Shown here: positions 55,489 through 64,000 of the stretch, in pieces
Layout: each line of letters begins with the position of its first letter
Position numbering within the stretch: position 1 is the stretch's first letter
The notes under the pieces: model-generated
The model's database searches: none
Seen by the model: only the letters and a program-made list of their open reading frames with translations
Told to the model about the DNA's origin: nothing
Assembly (NCBI RefSeq): GCF_011752935.1
Contig: NZ_VWWO01000001.1
Location: forward strand, 310,001-374,000
Direction of reading: 5' to 3'
Source: Chitinophaga sp. Cy-1792
GTDB taxonomy: Bacteria > Bacteroidota > Bacteroidia > Chitinophagales > Chitinophagaceae
DNA: 64,000 nucleotides
Position numbers and translations under genes: made by a program

Positions 55489-56151
55489 TTACATACTGAT
55501 ATAATTCATCAGCAGGTCGTAATTCTTTTTAACGGCATCTTCTTCCGGAGATTCGGAGATAAGATATTTGATCTGGTAGTTAAATCTTTCGAAGGTAGCC
55601 ACAAGGGATTGCAGCTCCATACGATTGGTTTTGAGGAGTACTTCCAGGCGGCCGGTAGCAGGATCGGTGGTGGTTTGTACGCCAAGGATGCTGATATCAT
55701 TGGATTCGGCTATCCTGGCGATTTCGCTGAGGCTATAGTCCCTTGGATCAAGGTCCAGGGCCAGGAGACCACCCACTTCCTTCACACTGTTGAATTGGGC
55801 GAGTGCACCTATTAAGGTTTCTTTTGTAACGGCGCCGAGGTAGTCATTTTCTTTTGATACTACGGGCAGTACAGATAATTTGAATTCGTTGAAGAGCTTC
55901 AGGGCTTCAAAGATATGCGCCTGTTCAGGAACCGCGGGTTTAAAGCCGTCGTTTTCCACTGTTTCAAGGGTGATATCCGGATTGTTGAGGTCCAGGAGAT
56001 CATCTTCATCAAGGAGGACTACGTACTTATTATCCACTACCAGTGGCAGTTGGGTAAGATGTAACTCGTTCATCAACCTCAAAGCCTCCGCGCCTGTATC
56101 CGAAGGATGCAGTACGGGTATGGTGGTGGATATGAGTTCTCTGGCAATCAT
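55489..56151 (-). CDS. CBS-domain protein
   Basis: A 220-residue soluble protein with two N-terminal CBS motifs (ISTTIPVLHPSDTGAEALRL and FEALKLFNEFKLSVLPVVSK) and a C-terminal ACT-like region (RIAESNDISILGVQTTTDPA). Proteins of this make-up sit next to NAD kinase in many Bacteroidetes. It likely senses an adenosine nucleotide. The partner is not known. Confidence 0.85.
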   Translation of the reverse strand: MIARELISTTIPVLHPSDTGAEALRLMNELHLTQLPLVVDNKYVVLLDEDDLLDLNNPDITLETVENDGFKPAVPEQAHIFEALKLFNEFKLSVLPVVSKENDYLGAVTKETLIGALAQFNSVKEVGGLLALDLDPRDYSLSEIARIAESNDISILGVQTTTDPATGRLEVLLKTNRMELQSLVATFERFNYQIKYLISESPEEDAVKKNYDLLMNYISM

Positions 56152-56270
56152 CGTCGTGTATTCTTACTACAATAATAACAAAGAAATTCCCAACAGAAAA
56201 AGAAATTCCACGAACAGGCACGTTAAGCGACACTGCATTAACATAGCGCAGTTACACTACTCTATACCAA

Positions 56271-57053
56271 TTAGTTGGCACTTTTGTTCTTCAGACGCTC
56301 TAAAAAGTTATGGAGGATTTTATTGAATTCGTCCGGAACTTCCATCATTGGGGCGTGTCCGCACTTATCGATAAATTCCAGTTCGGAATTAGGGATCAGT
56401 TTCTGGAACTCTTCCGCCACCATTGGTGGAGTGATGGTATCGTTTTTACCCCAGATCAGCATTGTAGGCTGCTTGATCTCGCGGAGCTCCTCGCCCAGGT
56501 TATGGCGGATGGCTGATTTAGCGAGGGTAATAATTTTAATTACTTTAAGTCTGTTGTTTACGATCTCGAACATTTCGTCTACCAGCTCTTTGGTAGCGGT
56601 TTTCGGATCATAGAAGGTCAGTTCTGCTTTCTTACGGATATATTCGTAATCGCCACGTTTAGGGTAGGTTTCACCCATACCATTTTCAAACAGGCCGGAA
56701 CTACCGGTAAGGATCAGGGATTTCGCCGGGGCTTCAGGATGTTTAAGCAGGTATACCAGCGCTACGTGACCACCGAGGGAATTACCCAGCAGGTGGAAAT
56801 TGGTATAGCCTCTGGCTTCTACAAACTTATGTACAAATTTAGCCAGGCCCCCAACAGAGGTTTCCAGAATATTTAAATCATACAGGGGCAGCATCGGGAT
56901 CACCACCTTATTGTATTGTTTGAAATATTCGATCATATGCGAGAAGTTACTTAACGCACCGAATAATCCGTGTAACAATACCAAAGGTTCACCTTCTCCT
57001 TCTTCTATAAAACTAAATTTTCCCTGTGTTTTGATTTCGTAATCCATTGCCAA
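56271..57053 (-). CDS. Alpha/beta hydrolase
   Basis: A 260-residue hydrolase with oxyanion motif LVLLHGLFGALSNFSHMI, nucleophile serine in FHLLGNSLGGHVALVYLL, an acid in MLIWGKNDTITPP and the histidine in DKCGHAPMMEVPDEF. All triad members are present. Substrate unknown; esterase- and haloperoxidase-like relatives exist. Met3 is an equally good start. Confidence 0.88.
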   Translation of the reverse strand: MAMDYEIKTQGKFSFIEEGEGEPLVLLHGLFGALSNFSHMIEYFKQYNKVVIPMLPLYDLNILETSVGGLAKFVHKFVEARGYTNFHLLGNSLGGHVALVYLLKHPEAPAKSLILTGSSGLFENGMGETYPKRGDYEYIRKKAELTFYDPKTATKELVDEMFEIVNNRLKVIKIITLAKSAIRHNLGEELREIKQPTMLIWGKNDTITPPMVAEEFQKLIPNSELEFIDKCGHAPMMEVPDEFNKILHNFLERLKNKSAN

Positions 57054-57119
57054 ATCTTGAAAGTCAATTTTACGCTAAAATAATTCTTTTTATTAATCTA
57101 AATAATCTTTGCAACGAAG

Positions 57120-57662
57120 TCATTCAGACGGAATATGGTGAGCTGCCTTATCAAAAAATGCCTGAAGCTGGTCAAATATATTATGGAAAAAGGGGATAAC
57201 TTTTCCCACACGATCAATTACCCAGGGGCCGGTTTTTTCGATATAAGGATAAACCACAGACTGCATTTTGGTTTCGGGACTCAGCAGGTACAGTTGGTTG
57301 GCCATCCACAGCACAACGCTGTAAATTATCATAAATACGGCGGTATACAATAAAATTCCCCCCAATTTATTCAGCCATCCCAGCAATACAAGCTCTACCA
57401 TCCCCTGAAGGGCGGTAGCGCCAAGCCTTACCAATAACACCACACCGGTAAACAGACAGACGTAGCAAAGAGCGGGCAGCCAGATAAAGTTCACTTTCCA
57501 ATGGTGTTGCACATATAATGCTGTAACCGAACTGAGTTTTAGTGCAACAGCCATGCCCAGGATAAGGCCCGCCAATGAAAATACAGCCACGATGAGGCCT
57601 CGGGTGTACCCTTTGTAGATGGCAAAAACCAATATGATGGCAAATACTACGTCTATAGGCAT
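57120..57662 (-). CDS. CvpA family membrane protein
   Basis: A 180-residue protein with four predicted membrane segments. The start PIDVVFAIILVFAIYKGYTR and the following GLIVAVFSLAGLILGMAVAL are typical of CvpA (colicin V production) proteins. A soluble amphipathic tail (FHNIFDQLQAFFDKAAHHIP) follows. The molecular role is unknown in this phylum. Confidence 0.85.
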   Translation of the reverse strand: MPIDVVFAIILVFAIYKGYTRGLIVAVFSLAGLILGMAVALKLSSVTALYVQHHWKVNFIWLPALCYVCLFTGVVLLVRLGATALQGMVELVLLGWLNKLGGILLYTAVFMIIYSVVLWMANQLYLLSPETKMQSVVYPYIEKTGPWVIDRVGKVIPFFHNIFDQLQAFFDKAAHHIPSE

Positions 57663-57705
57663 TTTGCAGAGAATAGGCAGGCCACTAACGGGCCTGCCAT
57701 CAGGA

Positions 57706-58155
57706 TTATTTCAATAATTCCTTTACCATGGCGGAAATAGCCTTACCATCTGCCTTACCGGCCAGTTGCTTGGTAGCTGCTCCCATCACTTTACCCATGT
57801 CAGCCGGGGAGCTTGCTCCCACTGCTGCAATGATATCGGATAAGGCCACACGGAGTTCATCTTCTGACATTTGTTTAGGCAGAAAACGCTCGATTACGAC
57901 CAGTTCTTCTTCTTCTTTTGTTGCCAGGTCAGGACGATTCTGTGTCTGGAAGATTTCCAGAGAATCCCTGCGTTGCTTGGCGAGCTTCTGTAACAGCTTG
58001 GTTTCATCCGCTTCTGTCAGTTCACCACTGGCGCCTTCTGCGGTTTTGGCCACCAGGATAGCCGCCTTGATCGAGCGCAGTGCACGCAGATCCGCTTCTT
58101 TTTTTCCCAGCATCGCAGCTTTAATCTCTGCGTTGATGTTCAATTCTAATGACAT
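57706..58155 (-). CDS. GatB/YqeY domain-containing protein
   Basis: A 149-residue single YqeY domain, with SLELNINAEIKAAMLGKKEA, LRALRSIKAAILVAK and the later ADMGKVMGAATKQLAGKADG. The fold matches the C-terminal domain of GatB, the tRNA-dependent amidotransferase subunit, so tRNA interaction is likely. It is 43 nt from cvpA and 18 nt from gldC. Confidence 0.92.
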   Translation of the reverse strand: MSLELNINAEIKAAMLGKKEADLRALRSIKAAILVAKTAEGASGELTEADETKLLQKLAKQRRDSLEIFQTQNRPDLATKEEEELVVIERFLPKQMSEDELRVALSDIIAAVGASSPADMGKVMGAATKQLAGKADGKAISAMVKELLK

Positions 58156-58173
58156 ATGGTTAAGTTTAATGGA

Positions 58174-58530
58174 TTATCTTTTATTTTCCTCAGCCAGTTT
58201 CGCCTGGAGCTTACCCTGGAAATCTTTTGCATAGGCACGCAGCTCATTGGCCTGTGCTTTGCCGAATTCCCCGGTGGCTCTCTCGAAAGTATCAGCCATG
58301 GTCATCATTGTTTCGAAGAAAAAGTCAGCCATTTCGTCTACCATCATGTCTTTTGTCCATAAATCGATACGTAATGCTGCTCTCTCCGCCGGGTCCCAGA
58401 AGGAAACCATCATCGCTTTCGCTTTGGTCATTCTCTCTTCCTTGTTATCTGTCGCACTCCAGTGAATCGACTCCGGCCATTTATTTTCGTCCAGGCCAAC
58501 CTGGATTTTTATAGTAGATGTAGTACTCAT
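58174..58530 (-). CDS. gldC: Gliding motility protein GldC
   Basis: A small soluble protein linked to gliding and type IX secretion in Bacteroidetes. The start is set at 58530 (MSTTSTIKIQVGLDENKWPE, 118 residues); the frame is open nine bases further. The GldC hallmark region RIDLWTKDMMVDEMADFFFE is intact, followed by TMADTFERATGEFGKAQANE. No other gld gene is in the window, but the Wzi/RemB-like barrel at 9.4 kb may belong to the same surface system. Confidence 0.93.
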   Translation of the reverse strand: MSTTSTIKIQVGLDENKWPESIHWSATDNKEERMTKAKAMMVSFWDPAERAALRIDLWTKDMMVDEMADFFFETMMTMADTFERATGEFGKAQANELRAYAKDFQGKLQAKLAEENKR

Positions 58531-58560
58531 GATTTTCAATTAAGGCCACAAAAATAGGCA

Positions 58561-59709
58561 TCATTTAGGGATTTTCGTCCCTTCTCCCTTAACAGGCCCT
58601 GTCATGGCGGCCCACAGCTCTTCTGCGGCCTTCTCCCAGCTACTGAAAGCCTTCTGAGGCGGGATCTGCGACAACAGCCAGGAACGCAGCTGCTCATCTT
58701 TATAAATCCGGCTCATTTTATCTGACAGGTCATCGACATTGGACGGATCGGAAAACAGCGTACTATCTCCGCCAGCTTCACGAACAGCATCGCCGTCAAT
58801 GGCGATCACCGGCACCTGACACTGCTGCGCGGCATAAACAGGCAAAGCCAGCCCGTCTAACCTGGAAGGATATATCATGGCGTAGGCTCCACCGGTGAGC
58901 CTGGCCAGCATGGCATCATCTGCATCCTGTATCCATACCACATCATTGCGGAACTTGAAACCGGGCATGACATCAATAATGGACTGCCCCGCTGCCGTTG
59001 CCGAACCAGCCAGCACCAGCTTAATGCTGGACAGCTGCCGCTTCTTCAGGGCAGAAAATGCCTTAAATACCGGCATAATATTATTCCGGGGGTGTATCGC
59101 CGCAGGAACCAGGAAATACTCGGCCCCACCGGCAAACTCTTTCTTCACGGCTTCTCTCTCCTCCCACTCCAGTGGCTTGTACTCATTACTGAGCCCTATA
59201 TCCAGTACCGTGAGTTTATTCTTAATGGAGGGTGCAAAGTCCAGCAGCGCTTTCTGGCCGGTTTCTGATAAAACAGCCACACTACGGGCTCTCCACAGGT
59301 AATCGATCAGGTGCTTCTTCAGGTTTCGTTGCTGCCTGGCTGGCTGCAATCCGGCATCCAGCAGGAAGGAAAGGTCCCTGAACAGGATGGTTGCAGGAAT
59401 CTTACTCCGCAGTGGCAAAGTACCGTCCAGCCCCAGGTAGATATCAGGATGGAAGGCTTTCATTGCCCTTGGCAACTGCCATTCCAGCCACCAGTACAGA
59501 TGCCAGGCCTTTTCTCCCCTGAGCGGTAATACCACAGGAGTTACATTCGGCGGAAATTCCATACCGGCAGGAATATCTCCATCAAAAAAGAAGGTAAACT
59601 TATGCTCCGGCTGCTGCCGGCATAATGTAAATATAATTTGAGTGGCCACTGCACCTGTATCGGCGGGTAAATCCCTCCGCAGGCAAGCAGCATTAACAGC
59701 AATTTGCAT
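58561..59709 (-). CDS. Glycosyltransferase family 4 protein
   Basis: A 382-residue GT-B enzyme. The N-terminal half starts MQIAVNAACLRRDLPADTGA. The C-terminal half has the nucleotide-sugar site AYAMIYPSRLDGLALPVYAA and QVPVIAIDGDAVREAGGDST. Donor and acceptor are unknown. It lies in a leftward run with an alpha/beta hydrolase, a GT2 and a permease rather than in the main exopolysaccharide cluster. Confidence 0.87.
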   Translation of the reverse strand: MQIAVNAACLRRDLPADTGAVATQIIFTLCRQQPEHKFTFFFDGDIPAGMEFPPNVTPVVLPLRGEKAWHLYWWLEWQLPRAMKAFHPDIYLGLDGTLPLRSKIPATILFRDLSFLLDAGLQPARQQRNLKKHLIDYLWRARSVAVLSETGQKALLDFAPSIKNKLTVLDIGLSNEYKPLEWEEREAVKKEFAGGAEYFLVPAAIHPRNNIMPVFKAFSALKKRQLSSIKLVLAGSATAAGQSIIDVMPGFKFRNDVVWIQDADDAMLARLTGGAYAMIYPSRLDGLALPVYAAQQCQVPVIAIDGDAVREAGGDSTLFSDPSNVDDLSDKMSRIYKDEQLRSWLLSQIPPQKAFSSWEKAAEELWAAMTGPVKGEGTKIPK

Positions 59710-59801
59710 AAAAAAGGATGTCTTGATCTGCCAGCTTGCAAACCTAAAGCATTTTCCCCGTTCATACTATAGGGTAATTGCTGCAAATTCACTTGTGCCT
59801 G

Positions 59802-60236
59802 CTATAATGGCTTCTTATTGGTGATATAGAAAATTTTCTGCGGCGCTACATTGGCGGTATTCCCCAGGGAGGAAACAGTAACGGTTACCTTATATGTTTT
59901 CAGCTCTTTCAGATGCTTTAAGGTCACATCATAGATGGAACTCTTACTTCCCGCCACGCTGTCCTGGTCCAGGCCAACACCCGCAGGGTCTGAAACTACA
60001 TTGATCTTTGTTGCTACACCGGCCGCCGGCATTTTTGACATCACCTTTACCTGGAAAATAAAAGTGCTGTCCAGCGCCTGGTTGAAGGCTCCTTCTTCTA
60101 CTCCTGTCAACGTAAATGCCAGTGCTTCTTCCTGTGTATTTCCAGGATTCGGGTCTGTCTTGTTACTCTTCTTGCAGGAAAGAATAAATACCGAAGATAG
60201 CATAGCCAGAACAGGGATAAGGGTTCTCAGTGACAT
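59802..60236 (-). CDS. Small lipoprotein of unknown function
   Basis: A 144-residue protein with a lipobox (MLSSVFILSCKKS, cysteine 21), a short Asn/Pro/Gly linker (TDPNPGNTQEEA), and one beta-rich domain. It probably folds as an immunoglobulin-like module (IFQVKVMSKMPAAGVATKIN to YKVTVTVSSLG). No enzyme motif is visible. It lies 54 nt after the OppC-like gene but need not be co-functional. Confidence 0.75.
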   Translation of the reverse strand: MSLRTLIPVLAMLSSVFILSCKKSNKTDPNPGNTQEEALAFTLTGVEEGAFNQALDSTFIFQVKVMSKMPAAGVATKINVVSDPAGVGLDQDSVAGSKSSIYDVTLKHLKELKTYKVTVTVSSLGNTANVAPQKIFYITNKKPL

Positions 60237-60290
60237 ACTAATATTGAATGATATGGTAAGTTATAAAATTAGCCTTTTTTATCATGTGTG

Positions 60291-61421
60291 TCAAATTTTA
60301 CTTCTGACATCCAACGCATCCCGCAGGCCATTGCCTAACAGGTTGAATGCCAGCACCAGCAGCATAATGGCGATACCCGGGGCCAACGCCAGCACAGGAT
60401 TATGGGTAATAATGAAGTTGTAGTTTTCTTTTATCATGAGCCCCCAGGAAGGTTGTGGCGGCTGTACCCCCACACCCAGGAAGCTCAGGCCCGCCTCCAC
60501 CACTATAGCAGTTGCGAAGTTACCGGCAGCTACCACCATCACCGGCCCCATAATATTGGGCAATATATGTTTTACAATTATCCTGAAATTATTATAACCC
60601 AATGCCCTGGCAGCTTCTACGAATTCAAGCTGCTTCAGGGAAAATATCTGGCCACGGATAATTCTGGCTACTCCCACCCACATCGTCAGGCCAACGGCTA
60701 TAAACACCTGCCAGAAACCTCTGCCAAGGGCTAACGTTAACGCAAACACGACAAGCAGGGTCGGCATTGACCATACCACATTCACCAGCCACATAACAAT
60801 ATCATCGGTACGACCACCGTAATAACCGGCAATAGCACCCAATAATACACCAATGGTCAGGGAGATGATTACCGCGATAATACCTACGCCCAGACTCACC
60901 CTCGTGCCCACCAGCAGCCTGCTCAGGATATCCCGGCCAAATTTGTCCGTACCCAGCCAGTAGGTATGTTTAAAAAGCTGTTCTGCAACAATCTTTTGCT
61001 GTAGCTGCTTCCAGTCAGGGCTTCCGGGAGACTGCCTCCCATCTGCCACTACATCCAGCCGGTATACTTCTCTGGCGGTGGTAGTTTCGTCGATATAACG
61101 CTGTACTTCCAGCAGGGAATCTTTGAAAACCCAGCTGCGAACCGGCACCCAGGTATATGCCGAAGGCTGCCCGGATATCATCTTACTAAAAAAATTCCGC
61201 TCCGGGACCTGCTGCTCTTTTTTAACAGCAAGCATATCAATAGAAAATCCCGGCCGCTGTCCTTCCACCTCCAGTAGCATCCTGTTGGCATCGGGCGTGC
61301 CATCCGGCGAGATGAAATAAGCGAGTATACTAACGATTACCGACAGGCAGATGATCAATAATCCGCCCAGCGCGCCCTTATTGCGTAATAATCGTTTAAA
61401 TATTGTTTGTTGTGTAGACAA
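60291..61421 (-). CDS. Peptide/oligosaccharide ABC transporter permease (OppC/DppC-like)
   Basis: A 376-residue integral membrane permease. TM1 is LLIICLSVIVSILAYF. It is followed by a long extracytoplasmic insertion (about 38-150) and the conserved GTDKFGRDILSRLLVGTRVS. The permease domain has the EAA loop EFVEAARALGYNNFRIIVKH and ends QPSWGLMIKENYNF. The insertion is far larger than in E. coli OppC. The partner OppB, ATPases and binding protein are not adjacent, so the rest of the transporter must be encoded elsewhere. Confidence 0.87.
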   Translation of the reverse strand: MSTQQTIFKRLLRNKGALGGLLIICLSVIVSILAYFISPDGTPDANRMLLEVEGQRPGFSIDMLAVKKEQQVPERNFFSKMISGQPSAYTWVPVRSWVFKDSLLEVQRYIDETTTAREVYRLDVVADGRQSPGSPDWKQLQQKIVAEQLFKHTYWLGTDKFGRDILSRLLVGTRVSLGVGIIAVIISLTIGVLLGAIAGYYGGRTDDIVMWLVNVVWSMPTLLVVFALTLALGRGFWQVFIAVGLTMWVGVARIIRGQIFSLKQLEFVEAARALGYNNFRIIVKHILPNIMGPVMVVAAGNFATAIVVEAGLSFLGVGVQPPQPSWGLMIKENYNFIITHNPVLALAPGIAIMLLVLAFNLLGNGLRDALDVRSKI

Positions 61422-61432
61422 TCCCCCGAAAT

Positions 61433-62575
61433 TTAATTCACGTTACGTCCTTTCCATTGGTAAGATCCAAACTTACCTAGCCATCCCGCCAGAACAATAT
61501 ACGGAATATGGAAAATCTGACCGGGGATAAAATATACCAGCAGTCCTGTTTTATTGAAGAATTGCGCTACCGGTAACAGGAAATATAGTTCCATCGTTAC
61601 TTTGAAAAGCAGCAGGATCAATAGCCATGGCCATAACACAGGCAGGAAAATCGCAGTAACAGCCATCGCCAGCAAGCCTACATTGAAGATATACACCAGT
61701 ACCAACACCCAGAAGAGCCGCTTATCTTCATACTTATCCGCTTTGGATGACCAGCGGATACGCTGATTCATGAAGCCTTTCAGGGTATCTACCGGTAACG
61801 TACGTACGATTGCATCTTCGCTGCGCAGGTACATCACTCCTTCGGGATAGGCATTGTAAATTTTATACATCAGCAGCATATCATCCCCTGAAGCGATCTT
61901 ATCGATTCCGGAGAAACCACCCACATCATAAAAGGCCTCCTTTTCATAAGCCAGGTTGGCACCGTTGCACATCGTGCCGGATTGCAGCTGTGCCACCGCA
62001 CCGGTGATACCCTGCATCGTCATAAAATCCAGCGATTGTAATTTCTTGAAGAAATTATCTTCTTTAAAAAAACTTACAGGGGCAGCAATAAACTTTGGAC
62101 GCCGGTCTTCGTAAAAATGTACCAGTGTTTCGATCCACCTGGGCCCCATGATGCAATCCGCATCAGTGGTTACGATGAGTGAGCCACTGGCGTGGCCGAT
62201 AGCCATTTCAATTGCCTTCTTTTTATAGGAATTCAATCGTTGGGCTTTATCCAGCAACTGGCTCATCTGCAACAGCTTAATATTCGGTGCGCCCGAATTA
62301 CGTACGAGATCAGCTGTATTATCAGTGGAGAAATCGTCTATAACAATGACTTCCAGCAGGTTTACCGGATAGGTTTGATGCTTCAGTGCTTCCAGCAGCG
62401 GAGGGATATTATTTTCCTCGTCTCTTGCAGGAATAATTACAGTAACCGGGGTCGTACCCATGCGGGGTACAGCAACAACATAATTTTTGAGGCGTTTCCA
62501 GCCGAGCGTATACCGTAGCATCAGTACACCGTAGCCCAGGGCCAGCGTCACCATGAGAATTAAAAAAAAATACAT
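61433..62575 (-). CDS. Membrane-anchored glycosyltransferase family 2 protein
   Basis: A 380-residue GT2 enzyme with an N-terminal membrane segment (FFLILMVTLALGYGVLM). The nucleotide-binding motifs are VTVIIPARDEENNIPPLLEA, IDDFSTDNT, the DxD-type TTDADCIMG and the QxxRW-like NQRIRWSSKADKY. Two to three C-terminal membrane segments follow. This layout is that of processive or polyprenyl-linked GT2 enzymes. It is 6 nt after the alpha/beta hydrolase and 11 nt before the permease. Confidence 0.88.
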   Translation of the reverse strand: MYFFLILMVTLALGYGVLMLRYTLGWKRLKNYVVAVPRMGTTPVTVIIPARDEENNIPPLLEALKHQTYPVNLLEVIVIDDFSTDNTADLVRNSGAPNIKLLQMSQLLDKAQRLNSYKKKAIEMAIGHASGSLIVTTDADCIMGPRWIETLVHFYEDRRPKFIAAPVSFFKEDNFFKKLQSLDFMTMQGITGAVAQLQSGTMCNGANLAYEKEAFYDVGGFSGIDKIASGDDMLLMYKIYNAYPEGVMYLRSEDAIVRTLPVDTLKGFMNQRIRWSSKADKYEDKRLFWVLVLVYIFNVGLLAMAVTAIFLPVLWPWLLILLLFKVTMELYFLLPVAQFFNKTGLLVYFIPGQIFHIPYIVLAGWLGKFGSYQWKGRNVN

Positions 62576-62581
62576 TCGGGT

Positions 62582-63382
62582 TTATAAATTTGATTTGATA
62601 ACTAGCCCCAACTGAGTGGATACAAGACCATGTCCTTTATCCAGAATAAGCATTTTACAGGGAAACGTACCATCAATAAAACGTGTTCCCAGCTCTGGAG
62701 GTATAACCCGGTCGTATTTACCGAAGATCAGCAGCGTATTAACGTTATAGCGCGCCAATAATTGCTTGCAAAGTTTTTTATCCGGCATCATTTTCCGCAG
62801 GATAGTCCAGATTTCGTATACCTGTATTCTTTTTGCCGGCTGGTCCATTCTACCCATGACGAATTTATAAATGCTTTCATTTAATAAATTTAGTTTTCGG
62901 GAGATTTTAACCAGCGAGAAAAAGAATCCCGGATGGTAAACGTTGTATTTGAATATTTTGTTACCGATAGTAGTTTGGGTAACAAACAAATGCCAGGGGT
63001 TATTTCTTAATCCGTCGCCAGCCACCATGATGAGATTATCAAGACGGCCTGCGAGTTTTTCCACCGCACAGAGGGCAAGGCGGCCTCCCATAGAGTATCC
63101 CAGCAATGAAAAGCGCTGAAACCCATATTGTTGCAATACCATTTCCAATATGGCACTGAGGTCTGTCTTTTCAAATGCCCTGTTCTCGTTCCAGACTGTC
63201 TGGCCATGCAATGGCATATCCAGGCCTATGATTTTGAAGTCGTTGCCCAGCTCTGCAACCAGTGGCCTGAAACTGACCGCCGACTCTCCGAAGCCATGTA
63301 AACATATAAGCAACTGATTCCCATCACCTTCACAGGTGCCATGGATTTGGCTGTTCATATATGGCAGATAAAAGTCAGACAT
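62582..63382 (-). CDS. Alpha/beta hydrolase
   Basis: A 266-residue hydrolase with LLICLHGFGESAVSFRPLV, nucleophile serine in FSLLGYSMGGRLALCAVE, acid in LIFGKYDRVIPPELG and histidine in LILDKGHGLVSTQ. It is related to carboxylesterase/MhpC-type enzymes; the substrate is unknown. It is the first gene of the GT2-permease run and is divergent from the acyl-CoA dehydrogenase gene. Confidence 0.86.
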   Translation of the reverse strand: MSDFYLPYMNSQIHGTCEGDGNQLLICLHGFGESAVSFRPLVAELGNDFKIIGLDMPLHGQTVWNENRAFEKTDLSAILEMVLQQYGFQRFSLLGYSMGGRLALCAVEKLAGRLDNLIMVAGDGLRNNPWHLFVTQTTIGNKIFKYNVYHPGFFFSLVKISRKLNLLNESIYKFVMGRMDQPAKRIQVYEIWTILRKMMPDKKLCKQLLARYNVNTLLIFGKYDRVIPPELGTRFIDGTFPCKMLILDKGHGLVSTQLGLVIKSNL

Positions 63383-63546
63383 AACCTAAAAGGGAACAAT
63401 GATAAGCAAATAATGGCGATTTATGAATGTTAAGCTCCTCCTCCAACATCGTTAAGGTTATTCTAAAACTGTAAAAACGTAACATAACTGCCATTTATAA
63501 TTCGCAACTTTTTAGTTAAATTACATAACTACCAAAAACAGATATC

Positions 63547-64000
63547 ATGGACGCAACAGTTGAAAATAAGCAGGCGCTGAAAGGCGCGGAGTTCCTGGTA
63601 AAGGAAAGTGCTCCTGAAGATGTATTTACTCCCGAAGATTTTTCAGAAGAGCAGTTGATGATCAAAGAAATGGCTGATCAGTTTATCGAGAAAGAAGTTA
63701 CTCCGTTAGTGGAAAGACTTGATAAGCTGGAAGAAGGACTGATGCCTTCGTTGCTGGAAAAAGCCGGTGAACAGGGCCTCCTGGGTGCTGCTTTTCCGGA
63801 AGAACTGGGCGGTTTGGGTAAAGACTTCGTTACTGCCACTATTATCAACGAAGGACTGGGTGCCGGTCACTCCTTCTCCGTTGCCATGGCTGCACATACA
63901 GGTATCGGTTCCTTACCTATCCTGTATTTCGGTACAGAAGAACAAAAACAGAAATACATTCCTAAACTGGCCAGCGGTGAAATGAAAGGTGCTTATGCCC
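63547..64000 (+). CDS. Acyl-CoA dehydrogenase (partial, 3' end outside window)
   Basis: FAD-dependent beta-oxidation enzyme. The first 151 codons are visible, starting MDATVENKQALKGAEFLVKE. They continue through the helical N-terminal domain (IKEMADQFIEKEVTPLVERL), GLLGAAFPEELGGLG and the later SLPILYFGTEEQKQKYIPKL. The N-terminal extension suggests the roughly 600-residue Bacteroidetes type rather than the 380-residue short-chain type, but the catalytic glutamate lies beyond the window. Confidence 0.92.
   Translation, partial: MDATVENKQALKGAEFLVKESAPEDVFTPEDFSEEQLMIKEMADQFIEKEVTPLVERLDKLEEGLMPSLLEKAGEQGLLGAAFPEELGGLGKDFVTATIINEGLGAGHSFSVAMAAHTGIGSLPILYFGTEEQKQKYIPKLASGEMKGAYA

Overview
The window looks like a chromosomal piece from a Bacteroidetes bacterium of the Chitinophagaceae, most likely a Chitinophaga-like organism. 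This assignment is an inference. It rests on a GldC homologue, an OmpH-OmpH-BamA-UppS-DUF6089-NAD kinase-CBS block, a fused B12 mutase/GTPase (IcmF), several -7 elements of the Bacteroidetes form TAnnTTTG, and weak Shine-Dalgarno signals. No rRNA, tRNA, CRISPR array, prophage or IS element was seen. Most genes lie on the minus strand.

Region by region. 1-8.4 kb is an exopolysaccharide operon read leftward: an SLBB outer-membrane exporter, a Wzz-like chain-length protein, four enzymes matching WbpA/E/D/B (UDP-2,3-diacetamido-glucuronate synthesis), and a Wzx-type flippase cut by the window edge. A divergent ECF sigma factor (8.8 kb), a Wzi/RemB-like barrel, the GDP-L-fucose pair gmd-fcl, a glycosyltransferase and an acyltransferase extend the surface-glycan theme to 15.7 kb. 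At 15.7-28.7 kb lie an AGMO-like hydroxylase, an AAA ATPase-RtcB pair, two DUF3857/transglutaminase-like proteins, a DinB-like protein, a radical SAM protein and a MutS-like ATPase. At 28.8-44.4 kb are a GH125 mannosidase, IcmF, a Nudix-derived regulator, ligA-tadA, an SPFH protein, a PAS-LuxR regulator, superoxide dismutase, an FkbM methyltransferase and a putative 3-keto-glycoside pair. At 44.5-58.5 kb are an S41 protease, rpmH-rnpA-yidD, the envelope biogenesis block, and housekeeping genes including gldC. The right end holds glycosyltransferases, an OppC-like permease, a hydrolase and a cut acyl-CoA dehydrogenase.

The most unusual material is in intergenic DNA. Two cassettes of the same design (19.87-20.29 kb and 25.31-25.69 kb, both on the minus strand) each hold a -7 promoter element, a 29-codon ORF, an intrinsic-terminator hairpin, a second ORF of 45 or 41 codons, and another terminator. 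The second ORFs share the C-terminal motif FAL(N/K)K. The RNA encoding it folds into a hairpin with an almost identical GCCTTRAA loop and two compensatory base-pair changes. I know of no description of this element. It could be a family of tiny peptides, a structured RNA, or an attenuated peptide gene.

Other signals worth checking are a 20-bp perfect palindrome at the exopolysaccharide promoter, two tandem 15-bp palindromes exactly 21 bp apart before the radical SAM gene, and an rnpA reading frame whose natural start is an ATA codon 37 codons upstream of the first ATG.
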